A DNA stretch of 64,000 bases from Alviniconcha marisindica (GCA_018857735.1 JABMCL010000181.1:36001-100000), one strand, 5' to 3'; counted from the first letter of the stretch, positions 12,770 to 28,238 are shown. The notes: a model not told the origin generated them from the letters alone. Numbers and translations are program-made.

Positions 12770-12930
12770 TTGTGTGTGTGTGTTGTGTGTGTGTGTGTGT
12801 TCTGTGTGTGTGTGTGTTTGTTTGTGTTGTGTGTGTGGGGTGTTTTACAGACTGACCAAAGACATGATTCGAGTGGTTGCAATGTGGCCACCATTTCTAA
12901 ACGAAAGTATTAGAGAGAGAGAGAGAGAGT

Positions 12931-12966
<36 letters not shown>

Positions 12967-13042
12967 GAGAGAGAAGAGTAGAGAGAGAGGTAGAGAGAGA
13001 GAAGCAGCAGAGCAGAGAGATGAGATGCAGAGAGAGAGAGAA

Positions 13043-13096
<54 letters not shown>

Positions 13097-13160
13097 CAGA
13101 CAGACAGACAGTACAGCAGACAGACAGACAGACGAGACAGAGACAGAGAGACAGAGAGGA
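12630..13160. repeat. CT, AT, GT, GA and GACA compound microsatellites
   Basis: CT to 12713, AT to 12770, GT to 12840, a 65-bp unique gap, then GA and GACA to 13160. Confidence 0.9.
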
Positions 13161-13164
13161 TCAA

Positions 13165-14050
13165 ATAAAACAAAACTGATTGCTTTGTTAGTTGTTGTGA
13201 TGCTTGTTTGCTTGCTTGTTTCGTGCTAATTTGGGTTTGTTGAAAATTCTTAAACAAAGCTGACAGCCAAAATTGGGGGTGGGTGGGGGAGTGGGGAGCG
13301 GGGGGGGGGGGGGGGGGGGGGTGCCTGAATAAAAAAACCCACTAACGTTAGAAAAACGGAATGGGTTTCAATATGACATTGCTTTAAAAAAAAAATCCAA
13401 AAAGAAAAAATCCACGCCCTGTTTTGTTTTGTCCCATTAAAATGAGTTTTTTTTATTTGTTGTGTCGATTTTCTTTCTTTTAGTCTTCTGGGTGTTTTAA
13501 TCTTCGGATTTGTTGATTTTTCTTTCACAGATGAAGGAGAGGTGGGCAGTCTGTTCGGCGTTACAAATCCTGGAATCCACAGAAACGCCGATATAATACT
13601 GAAATCTAAGTGCTACGGAGGACGTTGCTGACAGTCTACTTATCGACCCCACGTGCCAGTTAGAGACGCACATGCAGTGTTGTCATCAGTTACTTCAACT
13701 TGGTTTCAACTCACTTGTGGGAAACGTATTAAGCCTTGGCATAAATATTAAGCCCCCCCCCCCCCCCCCCCCCCCCGTTCCTTTTTTAAAAGCCAGCACA
13801 CTCAGCCACCATGGTGACCACGGGAAGTGGCCGACAAAAGTGATTACAAACTCGGCTGTACACCGTGTATCGGCCTTTCAAAGTGCCTTGGCTCTGAGGG
13901 AAACAAAGAAATCGAATTTGCTCGCGAAGCCTTGCCTTCCTCTGAGAATAGCGGCAGAAATGGGAGATGGGAGGTGTGTGGGTGGAGGTGGTGGGCTGTG
14001 GTGATTTGTGGCGTTGCAACAAGCTGCCTCAAGGCACTGTCCTCGTACAC
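13165..14050. other. Unique sequence with a G run and a C run
   Basis: G run at 13300-13321 and C run at 13752-13776; no gene recognised. Confidence 0.5.
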
Positions 14051-14056
14051 AGCTTA

Positions 14057-14061
14057 CAAAG

Positions 14062-14140
<79 letters not shown>

Positions 14141-14175
14141 AGAGAGAGAGAGAGAGAGCAGACAGAGACAGAGAC

Positions 14176-14238
<63 letters not shown>

Positions 14239-14334
14239 GAGGCAGGCAGACAGACAGAGACAGAGAGACAGACAGAGCAGACAGACAGAGACAGAGAGAG
14301 AAAGAGAGAGAGAGAGACAGAGAGAGAGAGAGAC

Positions 14335-14419
<85 letters not shown>

Positions 14420-14422
14420 GAC
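14057..14422. repeat. GA then GACA microsatellite
   Basis: GA runs to about 14340, then pure GACA/CAGA to 14420. Confidence 0.95.
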
Positions 14423-14583
14423 AGCACTCGAACTCGAAAACTTTATGTTACAAGGATTGTAGTTTAGGTTTACTCAAAATCCTAACAACTAGTCAGTCCT
14501 TGCTAAGCTACTGATGAGTAAATATAAAATTACAGGCATCATTTCTGAAACATATAGGCATGAATGAGTGAGTGAAACGTTAT

Positions 14584-14715
<132 letters not shown>

Positions 14716-15047
14716 TGATTGCATGAATGTAAAACATTTATTTTTTAAGGGCAATGGCTTTTGTGTGTTTCAGTCTTGAGCTCAGACATGATGTTGTCGT
14801 CACTGGGTGGACTTGCACAAGTGCACCAAACGCAGGAGTGGGTGACGCTTGCTAAAGCGTACAAGTACAGGTGACCGGAAACCGGCAATGACTGAGGTCA
14901 GACGTGACAGAGGTATTACAGAGTTGTCGATTTCTCTCCCTTCCTTGTGGCAAATTAATTATTTGTAGGCTGCAAATAGGATTTCAGAGTGAAAGTACCT
15001 AGTACTATGATTAATTAATTACAGCTTCCAAAAATGTGAGAGGAGAT

Positions 15048-15122
<75 letters not shown>

Positions 15123-15178
15123 AGAGAGAGAGAGAAGACAGAGAGAGAGAAGAGAGAGAGAGAGAAGAGAGAGAGGGA
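15048..15178. repeat. GA microsatellite with duplicated flank
   Basis: Followed by GGAATGATTATGAATGAAAA, a copy of the 14713 flank; the segments 14720-15000 and 15180-15460 are paralogous (for example CACTTGCACAAGTGCACC in both). Confidence 0.85.
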
Positions 15179-15504
15179 ATGATTATGAATGAAAAACATT
15201 TCATTTTTAAGGGCAATGGCTGGTTGTTTTTCAGTCTTCAGCTCAGACAAATCGTTTTCACTGTCGTGCACTTGCACAAGTGCACCAAACGCAGGATTGC
15301 GCTTTAAATCAATACAGGTGACCGAAACCGGCAATGACCTTTTAGGTTTTAGACGGACACAGGAATTACAATTATTCATTTCAGCTCCGATTCCGTGGCA
15401 AATTTAAGAAAGTTGAAAGGGTGAAAACAGGATTTCAGAGTGAAAGTACCTAGGATACACGTCAGTTTAACGTGAATGCGTTAAGTCCTTCCTAACTGTG
15501 GAGA

Positions 15505-15917
<413 letters not shown>

Positions 15918-16035
15918 GAGGATATACCAAACAGATACACACAGATGGGACCAGAGCTGGAATAATCTGCAATGCCCGAAACAGTAATTTGCTCGGCACA
16001 GACCGCCAAGGGGGATAACTGGTAAATCTGTCATG

Positions 16036-16315
16036 AACGTGATGGTGATTGTCTGCATCCTGTCTGTGTCTGATGGTCCATGGGTCGTCACGTGGTGATT
16101 GTCTGCATCCAGTCTGTGTCTGATGGTCCGTGGGTCGTCACGTGGTGATTGTCTGCATCCAGTCTGTGTCTGATGGGTCGTCACGTGGTGACTGTCTGCA
16201 TCCAGTCTGTGTCTGATGGGTCGTCACATGGTGATTGTCTGCATCCAATCTGTGTCTGATGGGTCGTCACGTGGTGATTGTCTGCATCCAGTCTGTGTCT
16301 GATGGTCCATGGGTC
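16036..16315. repeat. About 50-bp minisatellite, 6 copies
   Basis: The unit carries GTGATTGTCTGCATCCAGTC, TGTGTCTGATGG and TGGGTCGTCACGTG; some copies lack a TCCATGGG segment. Confidence 0.85.
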
Positions 16316-16850
16316 GCAATGTCACTACAAACAGAAACAGGGAAAAGCTACAATGTAACTACAAACAGAAACAGGGAAGAGTCACAATGTAACTACAAAC
16401 AGAAACATGGAAGTCACAATGTAACTGCAAACAGAAACAAGGAAAAGTCACAATGTAACTACAAACAGAAACAGGGAAGAGTCACAATGTAACTGCAAAC
16501 AGAAACAAGGAAAAGTCACAATGTAACTACAAACAGAAACAGGGAAGAGTCACAATGTAACTACAAACAGAAACAGGGAAGAGTCACAATGTAACTACAA
16601 ACAGAAACAAGGAAAAGTCACAATGTAACTACAAACAGAAACAGGGAAGAGTTACAATCTAACTACAAACAGAAACAAGGAAAAGTCACAATGTAACTAC
16701 AAACAGAAACAGAGAAAAGTCACAATGTAACTACAAACAGAAACAGGGAAAAGTCACAATGTAACTACAAACAGAAACAGGGAAAAGTCACAATGTAACT
16801 ACAAACAGAAACAGGGAAAAGTCACAATGTAACTACAAACAGAAACAGAG
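16316..16850. repeat. 34-bp minisatellite, about 16 copies
   Basis: The unit is AACTACAAACAGAAACAGGG then AAAAGTCACAATGT. It follows the 50-bp array directly. Confidence 0.9.
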
Positions 16851-16856
16851 CGAAGA

Positions 16857-16930
16857 TGTAGCCCAGTGAGCGTCGGGTGCGGCGCGCTACGGACGCAGGT
16901 TCCAATCCCCGCTGCGGCAAGAGATCTGTC
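16857..16930 (+). mobile_element. Possible tRNA-like SINE head
   Basis: ATGTAGCCCAGTGAGCGTCG is A-box-like and CAGGTTCCAATCCCCGC is B-box-like. The segment sits between two minisatellites. A true tRNA gene is not supported because no acceptor stem closes. Confidence 0.35.
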
Positions 16931-16954
16931 TCCCCATAGTCCACTTTTAGTGCA

Positions 16955-17250
16955 GACCTTCCCTGCAGACTCTCTTCCAGTGTTCGAAGTCAGCTTTCAC
17001 TGCAGACTCTCTTCCGGTGTTTCGTAGTTAGCTTTCACTACAGACTCTCTTCCGGTGTTCGAAGTCAGCTTTCAGTGCAGACTCTCTTCCGGTTTTCGAA
17101 GTCAGCTTTCAGTGCAGACTCTCTTCCCGTGTTCGCTTTCAGCTTTCAGTGCAGGCTCTCTTCCCGTGTTCGCATTCAGTGCAGACTCTTCCGTGTTCGT
17201 AGTCAGCATTCAGAGCAGACTCTCTTCCGGTGTTCGTAGTCAGCTTCCTG
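16955..17250. repeat. About 37-bp minisatellite, 8 copies
   Basis: The unit is CAGACTCTCTTCCGGTGTTC then GAAGTCAGCTTTCAGTG. Confidence 0.85.
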
Positions 17251-17334
17251 AGCATGTACACCACTGATTCTACATGAACACATATATCAGTGTGTGCATT
17301 GCCTCGTTGCTGTGTACGATGTCGTGTGTGTAAG

Positions 17335-17372
17335 TGTGTGTGTGTGAGTGTGTGTGTGGTGTGTGTGTGTGA
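17335..17372. repeat. Short GT tract before the left 150-bp repeat
   Basis: Interrupted GT, matching the longer tract at 18066-18160 in position. Confidence 0.8.
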
Positions 17373-17519
17373 GGCCCGAAGTCGGGTACTACGGACACAG
17401 AAATTAATGTCCCTTTGGTGATAAACAAGTACTGTCAAACAAACATCGTGACTGGAGGAACAGACTGATTCATTCAACTTTATCTCTCAGTAGAGGAAGA
17501 CCTTAAAACAGAGGTTTTT
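17373..17519 (+). repeat. 150-bp direct repeat, left copy
   Basis: The block from GAGGCCCGAAGTCGGGTACT to AACAGAGGTTTTTGG recurs at 18161-18312 with few differences; both copies follow a GT tract. Confidence 0.85.
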
Positions 17520-17998
17520 GGACACTCTGCTTACATCATACCTACACGATTTGTCACCCCGACACATAGCCCACACCATACCTACACGATTTGTCACCCT
17601 GACACTGTGCCTACACCATACCTACACGATTTGTCACCCTGACACTGTGCCTACACCATACCTACACGATTTGTCACCCCAACATTCTGCCTACACCATA
17701 CCTACACGATTTGTCACCCCGACACTCTGCCTACACCATACCTACACGATTTGTCACCCCGACACTCTGCCTACACCATACCTACACGATTTGTCACCCC
17801 GGCACTCTGCCTACACCATACCTACACGATTTGTCACCCCGACACTCTGCCTACACCATACCTACACAATTTGTCACCCCGACACTCTGCCTACACCATA
17901 CCTACACGATTTGTCACCCCGACACTGCCTACATCATACCTACACAATTTGTCACCCCGACACTCTGCCTACACCATACCTACACGATTTTTCACCCA
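17520..17998. repeat. 40-bp minisatellite, 12 copies
   Basis: The unit is ACACTCTGCCTACACCATAC then CTACACGATTTGTCACCCCG. It is bracketed by the two 150-bp direct repeats. The CACGATTTGTCAC core also appears at 28.5 kb. Confidence 0.9.
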
Positions 17999-18065
17999 AA
18001 GCAGTGAAACATCGTGTGGCCATTGTACCTTGTTTGTGGAGCTTGGATATCAGTTTGGCATGTAC

Positions 18066-18081
18066 TGTGTGTGTGTGTGTG

Positions 18082-18160
<79 letters not shown>
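18066..18160. repeat. GT microsatellite before the right 150-bp repeat
   Basis: Nearly pure GT. Confidence 0.95.
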
Positions 18161-18312
18161 GAGGCCCAGAAGTGGGGTACTACGGACACAGAAATTAATG
18201 TCCCTTTGGTGATAAACAAGTACTGTCAAACAAACATCGTGACTGGAGGAACAGACTGATTCATTCAACTTTATCTCTCAGTAGAGGAAGACCTTAAAAC
18301 AGAGGTTTTTGG
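18161..18312 (+). repeat. 150-bp direct repeat, right copy
   Basis: It matches 17373-17519, starting GAGGCCCAGAAGTGGGGTAC and ending AACAGAGGTTTTTGG. Confidence 0.85.
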
Positions 18313-19049
18313 TATGTATTTTCAAGGCGATTGGAGGCGCCGTTGTTATTTCCCTTGTTGTAGTGTGACGTCAGTCCGACTGTCTCAACTCCCTTTGCTT
18401 GTTGATACAACACTCCCACGCGGGGCTGTTTATAGCCAGCACTTTTTATAGCCAGTACTTTTCATAGCAGTACTTTTTTGATTGTGTTTCTCCAAATCCA
18501 GGACCTGCGCAGCAAAGCTATACATAGCTCACCAGTACCGATTTCTCCATCAACACTGCACCGACTGTTCGTACGACCAATAACTCTGCCTATTTGCAAG
18601 TCTGACGTGGTGTTTCTGGGGCTCTCTTCGAGCAATTCACTTCTGGTATTCTTTTATTGGTTCGTGACTTATCTGTTACTATATATTTCTCGCTTTCATT
18701 TTTCCCCGGGGAGTGTGCCTAGCGTGCAGGGAAAGACTGGGACTGGGGGCTGTTTCCCAGCAAAGACACGCCATACTCAGTGTTCTGTGTACGCGACTTC
18801 TTGGACCAAAACAGAGGGAACATGGATGAATAGATATTTCTCGGTAGAATTTCTACGGGAACGATTTTTTTATATCGTAAAATGTGTTTTGAGAACGGAG
18901 TGGGGGGGAAATGCTATCCTATAATAATAATAATAATAATAAGATTTCTATATTGTTATTTTTAGTGGTTTATTTTTTCGATTTGCTGTATTCCATTTTA
19001 TTTTTGTATCCTGGCCTTGCTGTGTGAGTTGGGCAAAACATTAATTGAA
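18313..19049. other. Unique sequence with one 148-codon open frame
   Basis: The plus frame 18478-18924 is not low-complexity but has no recognisable domain, signal peptide or splice support. Confidence 0.4.
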
Positions 19050-19112
19050 TCTGTTGTTTTTACGCCCAGTCAACCACGACGCTTACCCCAGGGAGGATAA
19101 TTACACAGTTTT
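19050..19112 (+). repeat. Dispersed repeat fragment (TTTTACGCCCAGTCAACC)
   Basis: The block TTTTTACGCCCAGTCAACC followed by CGCTTACCCCAGGGAGG matches the 54-bp insert at 53.75 kb and abuts a three-copy 122-bp array. Confidence 0.5.
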
Positions 19113-19470
19113 GAAGCTCAAGGTTTGGAGTTCTGTTTTGTGGTGCTATGTTATGAACGACCTGGCAGAGGAAATCTCAATCATTACTGTACGTTTGACA
19201 AGAGCATGCTGTGTTTTAAGTGATAAATATTGGTAAATCAAGGTTTGGAGTTCTGTTTTGTGGTGCTATATTATGAACGACCTGGCAAAGGAAATCTCAA
19301 TCATTACTGTACGTGTGACAAGAGCATGCTGTGTTTTAAGTGATAAATATTGGTAAATCAAGATTTGGAGTTCTGTTTTGTGGCACTGTATTAAATATGA
19401 ACGACCTGGCAGAGGAAACCTGACTCATTACTGTACGTGTGACAAGAGTATGCTGTGGTGAAATGACGCG
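19113..19470. repeat. 122-bp tandem repeat, 3 copies
   Basis: Each copy has CAAGGTTTGGAGTTCTGTTT, GAACGACCTGGCAGAGGAA and AGAGCATGCTGTGTTTTAAG; the third is slightly altered at both ends. Confidence 0.9.
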
Positions 19471-19537
19471 TCTGCTTCTCTTGCAAATGGTGAGTCTTGT
19501 TTTTGTTTGTTTGTTGCTGTTGTTGTTGTGTTTGTGG

Positions 19538-20249
<712 letters not shown>

Positions 20250-20314
<65 letters not shown>
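20250..20314. repeat. CT microsatellite
   Basis: Pure CT ending CTCAGTGCAGG. Confidence 0.95.
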
Positions 20315-20316
<2 letters not shown>

Positions 20317-20403
20317 GCAGGAACGATAACTCTGCCTTGGACGTGGGCCTGATTGTGAGCCCCATTTATCTCCCTTCCGTTACAGGCACACACTTTGTGC
20401 CGC

Positions 20404-20500
20404 TTTACGACCGCCGTCCAGCGGTACGGCGTTAGGCTGGCAATCGGGCAACGGCCCTTCGATTCCGTCCTCTCTCAGCAACAGGTGCCTTTCTGATTGT
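20404..20500 (+). mobile_element. tRNA-like SINE head fragment
   Basis: GCGGTACGGCGTTAGGCTGG resembles an A box and CCTTCGATTCCG a B box, followed by CTCTCTCAGCAACAGG. It is short and isolated and ends in a C-rich run. Confidence 0.4.
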
Positions 20501-21021
20501 CATTTGTTCCCCCTCCCCCCCCCCCCCCCCACCCCAATGAATGGAACACTAAATTGGCTCACGCCGCTGCGGCCTATCTGCTGCTGCGTGCGTGCGTGCG
20601 TGCGTGCGTGTGGTAAAAATTGAAACTTTGGCTAGCTACTGTCACACTTAAAGAAATGAGCTTTTGAAATCTAGTCCTTGCTTGACGTGAGCACAAACTT
20701 TCTGGACAGACATTAAAAAGGCTGTGCGTGCAGCACGGGCGAACTGGGACACATGTCTTTATGGTGCCCATCGTATTCAGTCGCCAAACTCACAGTATTT
20801 TTTTTTAGTTTGTTGGTTGAAGCTTCGAGCCCAGTCCCTCAGACTAGGAAATAATAAAGAATAAGTGAGGAAATAAAGGAAAGAAGGAAGTGTTTGAAGG
20901 AAAATCCTTTATTTATAGGTTTTTATTTCGATATCTTCAAACTGTTGCGCAATGCGCTCTTTGTTGAGACACGGCACTGAAGAGATCAAGACTGCCGACT
21001 TCGCCATGGCAACCAGCCTGA

Positions 21022-21190
21022 CCGTCGGACACAGCATGGCTGATGCTTTCTGTCGGACACAGCATGGCTGATGCTTTCTGTCGGACACAGCATGGCTGAT
21101 GCTTTCTGTCGGACATAGCATGGCTAATGATTTCTGTCGGACACAGCATGGCTGATGCTTTCTGTCGGACATAGCATGGCTAATGATTTC
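21022..21190. repeat. 28-bp minisatellite, 6 copies
   Basis: The unit is TCGGACACAGCATGGCTGAT then GCTTTCTG. Confidence 0.9.
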
Positions 21191-21227
21191 GCCAGCAACG
21201 ACTGATTATAGGTACTGGCTGTATTAG

Positions 21228-21715
21228 GCAACAGGTGTCTGATTTACTGGCTGCACCAGGCGACAGGTGTCTGGTTCACTGGCTGCACCAGGCGACAGGT
21301 GCCTAGTCCACTGGCTGCACCAGGCGACAGGTATCTGGTTCACTGGCTGCACTAGGCGACAAGTGTCTGATTCACTGGCTGCACCAGGCGACAGGTGTCT
21401 GCTTTACTGGCTGCTCCAGACGACAGGTATCTGGTTCACTGGCTGCACCAGGCGACAGGTGTCTGGTTCAGTGGCTGCACCAGGCGACATGTGCCTGGTT
21501 CACTGGCTGCACCAGACGACAGGTGCCTGGTTCACTGGCTGCACCAGGCGACAGGTGTCTGGTTCAGTGGCTGCACCAGGCGACAGGTGTCTGGTTCAGT
21601 GGCTGCACCAGATGACAGGTGCCTGGTTCACTCAGTGGCTGCACCAGGCGACAGGTGTCTGGTTCACTGGCTGCACCAGACGACTGGTGCCTGGTTCACT
21701 GGCTGCACCAGGCTC
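21228..21715. repeat. 32-bp minisatellite, about 15 copies
   Basis: The unit is ACTGGCTGCACCAGGCGACA then GGTGTCTGGTTC. Confidence 0.9.
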
Positions 21716-22228
21716 CACCCCCACCCACCTTCGCCTGACACTTTCACTTCTAACTGCCACGTCTGGCATGCGTCTTGAACCTGGAACTGAAAGCATGGAG
21801 AAATCATTGAAGTGTTTTGTTTTTGTTTTTCTTCTTTTTTCTGTCCTTTCTGGCACCGCCAAAGTGTCCACAAGCAGTCGACAGCCGTATTGTTGTACCG
21901 TAGTTTTGAGCTAGCGGCGAAACTGAACGATTTGACCTAAATAAAGCCAATTTCCTGTTAGAGCTCTCCCTTCTTCAGTTAGTTGGAGAGAGTAAACAGG
22001 GACATGGCGGAAGACAGAGCCAAACCGAGGCTCGCCCGAGGTGTATTTGAAGTGTACTATAAGGCGCGCTGAGCCGGCATTATTTAGGGAATTGAGCCAT
22101 ACAAGAAATTTGTCGTTATTTATACACCACGCTGAACACCAACATCTCTCTCTGTCTGTCTCTCTCTGTCTTTAAAAAAAAATAAAAAAAATCTTTTCTT
22201 CTGAACCTAAACAACAAACCTTGGAAAA
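21716..22228. other. Unique sequence
   Basis: No gene recognised. Confidence 0.5.
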
Positions 22229-22369
22229 TATAGTTTTCGTGTTCTCTCTCCCCCTCTCTCTCTCTCTGTCCGCCGCCCTTTCTTTCTCTCTCACAACATA
22301 CACAGGCACGCACCACGCACGCACGTTTCAAAACAACACATTCACGTTTACGGGCGCGCTGGCGCCCCC

Positions 22370-22968
<599 letters not shown>

Positions 22969-22969
22969 A

Positions 22970-23928
22970 TGGCTGCCTGGCTGCTGAGTTTGTTTACTTG
23001 GGCCTTCAGATAACAATTTATGCTGTATACAGGCGCCGTTCCCGCCCACCCCTATCCCCACCCCCTCGAGGTTTCAGTCCATGATTCTACCCAGCCAAAC
23101 AGACGATGTCGGCTACAGATGAAACGGAAAGGAAGTTGAAAGCCGGCGAAGCAAAATACTGACGATTGTTTGACCAGATCCAAACACATAAAAGGTTCAA
23201 AAGAACGCTATTTATTAGGACAAAACACAACATGCAAATTTTCGGGGTAATCCCCTTTATAAAGCTACAAAACGACATCTAAACAACAGTTCAATAGTCA
23301 AAAACGATGAGAAATGAGACGGAGAGCTAAACCGTTGATCTGTTTTTGTCTTGTCCAGTGCTTGGAAGAATGTCGGCATGACAGTCATGTTTCAGATGAT
23401 TGTTTGACCAATTGGGGGTTCACTGGCTGTCTGCGGGCATTCTCTGAACCGTTTGGGGGATTCATGAGATCGGTTTGTAAATTCATCAACTCATCTTTTG
23501 TGTAAAATCGATAGAGGAACGCTTCCTCTGACTTGTAACACCAACAAAATGGGTGAACGGCTCGTTCACAGGTAACGGGCCGAGAAAGATCAATAACCAG
23601 CGACTGAAACTGAATCGGGCCCTACTCTCTGTTTGAGGGAAAAGGTGTAGGATCGGATATCATGATGTCCTGTCAGTCAGATATATAATTAACATAATCA
23701 GCTTCTCGACATTTACTTTTTCTTTCTTCGTTTAAATCGAATGACGTCAAACGGTTGTCGCTTCGTGTAAACCATCGGTTAAAAACCGGTGAGCTCGTAG
23801 TCTACGCTGGTGTAATGTGAAGCGGTTGCAAGGTGAATAAATCAATAACGACAGTATCACTCCGGACTTGCTGGAGCAGGCCTGTGGGAGTCGGAATGTT
23901 ATTTATCGCTGCATATCTTCCACTCCGC

Positions 23929-23930
<2 letters not shown>
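22970..23930. other. Unique sequence apart from the dispersed repeat at 23170-23290
   Basis: No coding exon recognised. Confidence 0.5.
23170..23290 (-). mobile_element. Dispersed repeat copy with hairpin-GAAA motif
   Basis: On the minus strand it reads AGCTTTATAAAGGGGATTAC, then CCCCGAAAATTTGC and CTAATAAATAGCGTTC, matching the arms at 52.1-52.4 kb. The hairpin stem here is GGGG/CCCC where the 52.3-kb copy has GGGT/ACCC, a compensated change. Confidence 0.55.
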
Positions 23931-23933
<3 letters not shown>

Positions 23934-24005
<72 letters not shown>

Positions 24006-24012
24006 CAGAGAC

Positions 24013-24093
<81 letters not shown>
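23934..24093. repeat. GA microsatellite
   Basis: GA with a short GACAGA interruption at about 24004-24020. Confidence 0.95.
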
Positions 24094-24096
<3 letters not shown>

Positions 24097-24347
24097 TCCC
24101 TCAAAAAAACAAAAAAACAAAAAACACAGACAGAAACAAACAATTACTCCGAAAGCCATCCCCCAAATCGGTATCACATATTCACATACCAGCAGAGCAA
24201 AGAAAAAGAAAATTGAAAACAAACAAAAGACAACAACAAACAACAACAAAACGGACCACCCGGACAGGCACTGAACTCTGGCGACGCTGCCCTAGCTTGG
24301 CGACAACATCGTTAGATCAGGAGGCGCCAGTGCTGAGCTAGTACCGC

Positions 24348-26015
24348 TACTCTAACCGCTGCTCTAACCCCTACTCTAACCGTTGCTCTAACCGCTTCTC
24401 TAACCGCTGCTTTAACCTCTACTCAAATCGCTGCTCTAACCTCTGCTCTAACCGTTGCTCTACCCGCTACTCTAACCGTTGCTCTAACCTCTACTCTAAC
24501 CGTTGTTCTAACCGCTATTCTAACCGCTGCTCTAACATCTACGCTAACCGCTGTTCTAACCACAGCTCTAACCACTTCTCTAACCGCTACTCTAACCGCT
24601 GCTCTAACCGCTACTCTAACCTCTACTCTAACCGCAGCTCTAACCGCTACTCTAACCGTTGCTCTAACCTCTACTCTAACCGTTGTTCTAATCGCTACTC
24701 TAACCGCTGCCCTAACATCTACGCTAACCGCTGTTCTAATCACTGCTCTAACCGCTACTCTAACCGCTACTCTAACCTCTACTTTAACCGCTGCTCTAAC
24801 CGCTACTCTAACCGCTACTCTAACCTCTACCCTAACCGCTGCTCTAACCGCTACTCTAACCGCTACGCTAACCGCTACTCTAACCGCTACTCTAACCTCT
24901 GCTCTAACCCTCTGCTCTAACTGCTACAACCTACCTCTACTCTAACCGTTGCTCTAACCTCTACCTAACCGTTGTTCTAACCGCTCTAACCCTCTCTAAC
25001 CTACCTAACCGCTGTTCTAACCCAGCTCTAACCCTTCTCTAACCGCACTCTAACCGCTCTCTAACCGTCTCTAACCTCTACTCTAACCGGTCTAACCGCT
25101 ACTCTAACCGCTCTAACCTCTACTCTAACCGTTGTTCTAATCGCTCTAACCGCTGCCCTAACCTACCTAACCCTTTTAACCTGCTCTAACCGCTACTCTA
25201 ACCGCTACTCTAACCTCTACCCTAACCGCTGCTCTAACCGCTACTCTAACCGCTACGCTAACCGCTACTCTAACCGCTACTCTAACCTCTGCTCTAACTG
25301 CTACAACCTACCTCTACTCTAACCGCTACTCTAACCGTTGTTCTAACCGCTATTCTAACCGCTGCTCTAACATCTACGCTAACCGCTGTTCTAACCACAG
25401 AACTCTAACCTACTATCTCTAACCGCTACTCTAACCGCTGCTCTAACCGCTAACCTGCCTAACACTAGCTAACTTTTAATCACTGCTAAGCCTCTAACCG
25501 ACTAACCCACTAACCGCGTTCGTACTCTAAGCACTCTACCTCCTAACGCGTTGCTATTTACTACGATAACCGCTACTCTAACCCGCAACTGCAAACCCCT
25601 TACCCTAACCTCTATCTAACGGCTAACCGCTAACCGTTCTACATCTACGCTAAGCTTCTAACCCGCTAACTCTAACCGCTCTAGCTCTAAGCCTCTAACT
25701 ATTAACCGCTGACTCTAACCGACCCACTCTAACGGCAACGCTACTCTAACGCTGAACTACCAACCCTAACTGCTCCGCTACTCTAACCGCCCAACCCCTA
25801 ACCGCTGCTACGCTAACCGCCCCCCAACCCCCTAACCGCCTACTACGCTAACCGCTACTCTAACTGCTACAACCTACCTCTACTCTAACCGCTACTCTAA
25901 CCGCTGCGCTAACCGATACAACCTACCTCTACTCTAACTGCTACTCTAACCTCTGCTCTAACTGCTACAACCTACCTCTACTCTAACCGCTACTCTAACC
26001 GCTGCGCTAACCGCG
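24348..26015. repeat. 12-bp CTAACC-rich satellite, degenerate centre
   Basis: The array is built of CTCTAACCGCTA and CTCTAACCTCTG type 12-mers. Units from 24348 to 24900 and from about 25850 to 26015 are regular; the part between, especially 25440-25830, is full of indels and broken phase. Confidence 0.9.
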
Positions 26016-26171
26016 GACTGGTGTGAATGCAGCTGGGCGACCAGTACTGGTGGAAGTAGGATGAAGCGAATAATGAAGAGGATAAGATGACAGGCGTGGG
26101 GCGAAGGAATGCATCAATAGGATGAAGAGGGGACTTGACCCCAAGCAGCCCTTCCAATTCCTCTGTTACGG

Positions 26172-26882
26172 CAACTGCAAATTCCAGTCACATCTAGATG
26201 TGACTGGTATTACGGCAGCTGGAAGGAGACATTAGATGTGACTAGAATTACGGCAAGTTGAAGGAGACACTAGATGTGACTGGAATTACGGCAGCTGAAA
26301 GGAGACACTGGATGTGACTGGAATTACGGCAACTTGAAGGAAACACTGGGTGTGACTGGAATTACGGCAACTTGAAGGAGACACTGGGTGTGACTGGAAT
26401 TACGGCAACTTGAAGCACTGGATGTGACTGGAATTACAGCAAGTTGAAGGAGACACTGGATGTGACTGGAATTACGGCAAGTTGAAGGAGACACTGGATG
26501 TGACTGGAACTACGGCAAGTTGAAGGAGACACTGGATGTGACTGGAATTACGTCAAGTTGAAGGAGACACTAGATGTGACTGGAATTACGGCAGCTGAAA
26601 GGAGACAATGGATGTGACTTGAATTACGGCAACTTGAAAGAGACACTGGATGTGACTTGAATTACGGCAACTTGAAGGAGACACTGGATGTGACTGGAAT
26701 TACGGCAACTGTGAAGGAGGCACTGGATGTGACTGGAATTACGGCAACTGGAAGGAGGACTAATGTGACTGGAATTACGGCATCTGGAAGGAGAAACTAG
26801 ATGTGACTGGAATTACGGCATCTGGAAGGAGACACTGATGTGACTGGAATTACGGCAGCTGGAAGGAGACCTGTTGTGACTG
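26172..26882. repeat. 38-bp minisatellite, about 19 copies
   Basis: The unit is CTGGAATTACGGCAACTTGA then AGGAGACACTGGATGTGA; the last units are shortened. Confidence 0.9.
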
Positions 26883-27049
26883 GAACGGCCTCATCCCTTC
26901 CCGCCACGCACTCAGCCCTTCAGTCTGACAGGGCCCGTCATCTCGTGTCGTCAGACCTGACGCCGCCAGGCACCGTGCGTCGTCCTCACACAATAACAGG
27001 TCCGGCGTTTCTCGCCCTCCAGGCGGTTTGACCGTTTGTAATTGTCCTG

Positions 27050-28013
<964 letters not shown>

Positions 28014-28038
28014 TTTTTTTTTTTTTTTTTTTGGTGTG

Positions 28039-28113
<75 letters not shown>
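28014..28113. repeat. T run and GT microsatellite
   Basis: About 19 T, then GT. Confidence 0.95.
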
Positions 28114-28237
28114 TGTTGCAAAGTATTAAAGTGACGAACTTAAATGATGCACCGTTGGACTTGAAAGTGACAAGAAACAATGCATTTCTAAACTTGAAAA
28201 TGGCAATACCAATTCCGCACAATCAGCATACATGTAT

Positions 28238-28238
28238 C

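Noticed and set aside
18478..18924. 148-codon plus-strand frame without repeats
   Set aside because: No recognisable domain, no splice or promoter support; kept only as a note in the unique-sequence entry.
24348..26015. Interstitial telomere
   Set aside because: The repeat is a 12-mer with CTAACC plus CGCTCT-like halves, not a pure TTAGGG-type hexamer.
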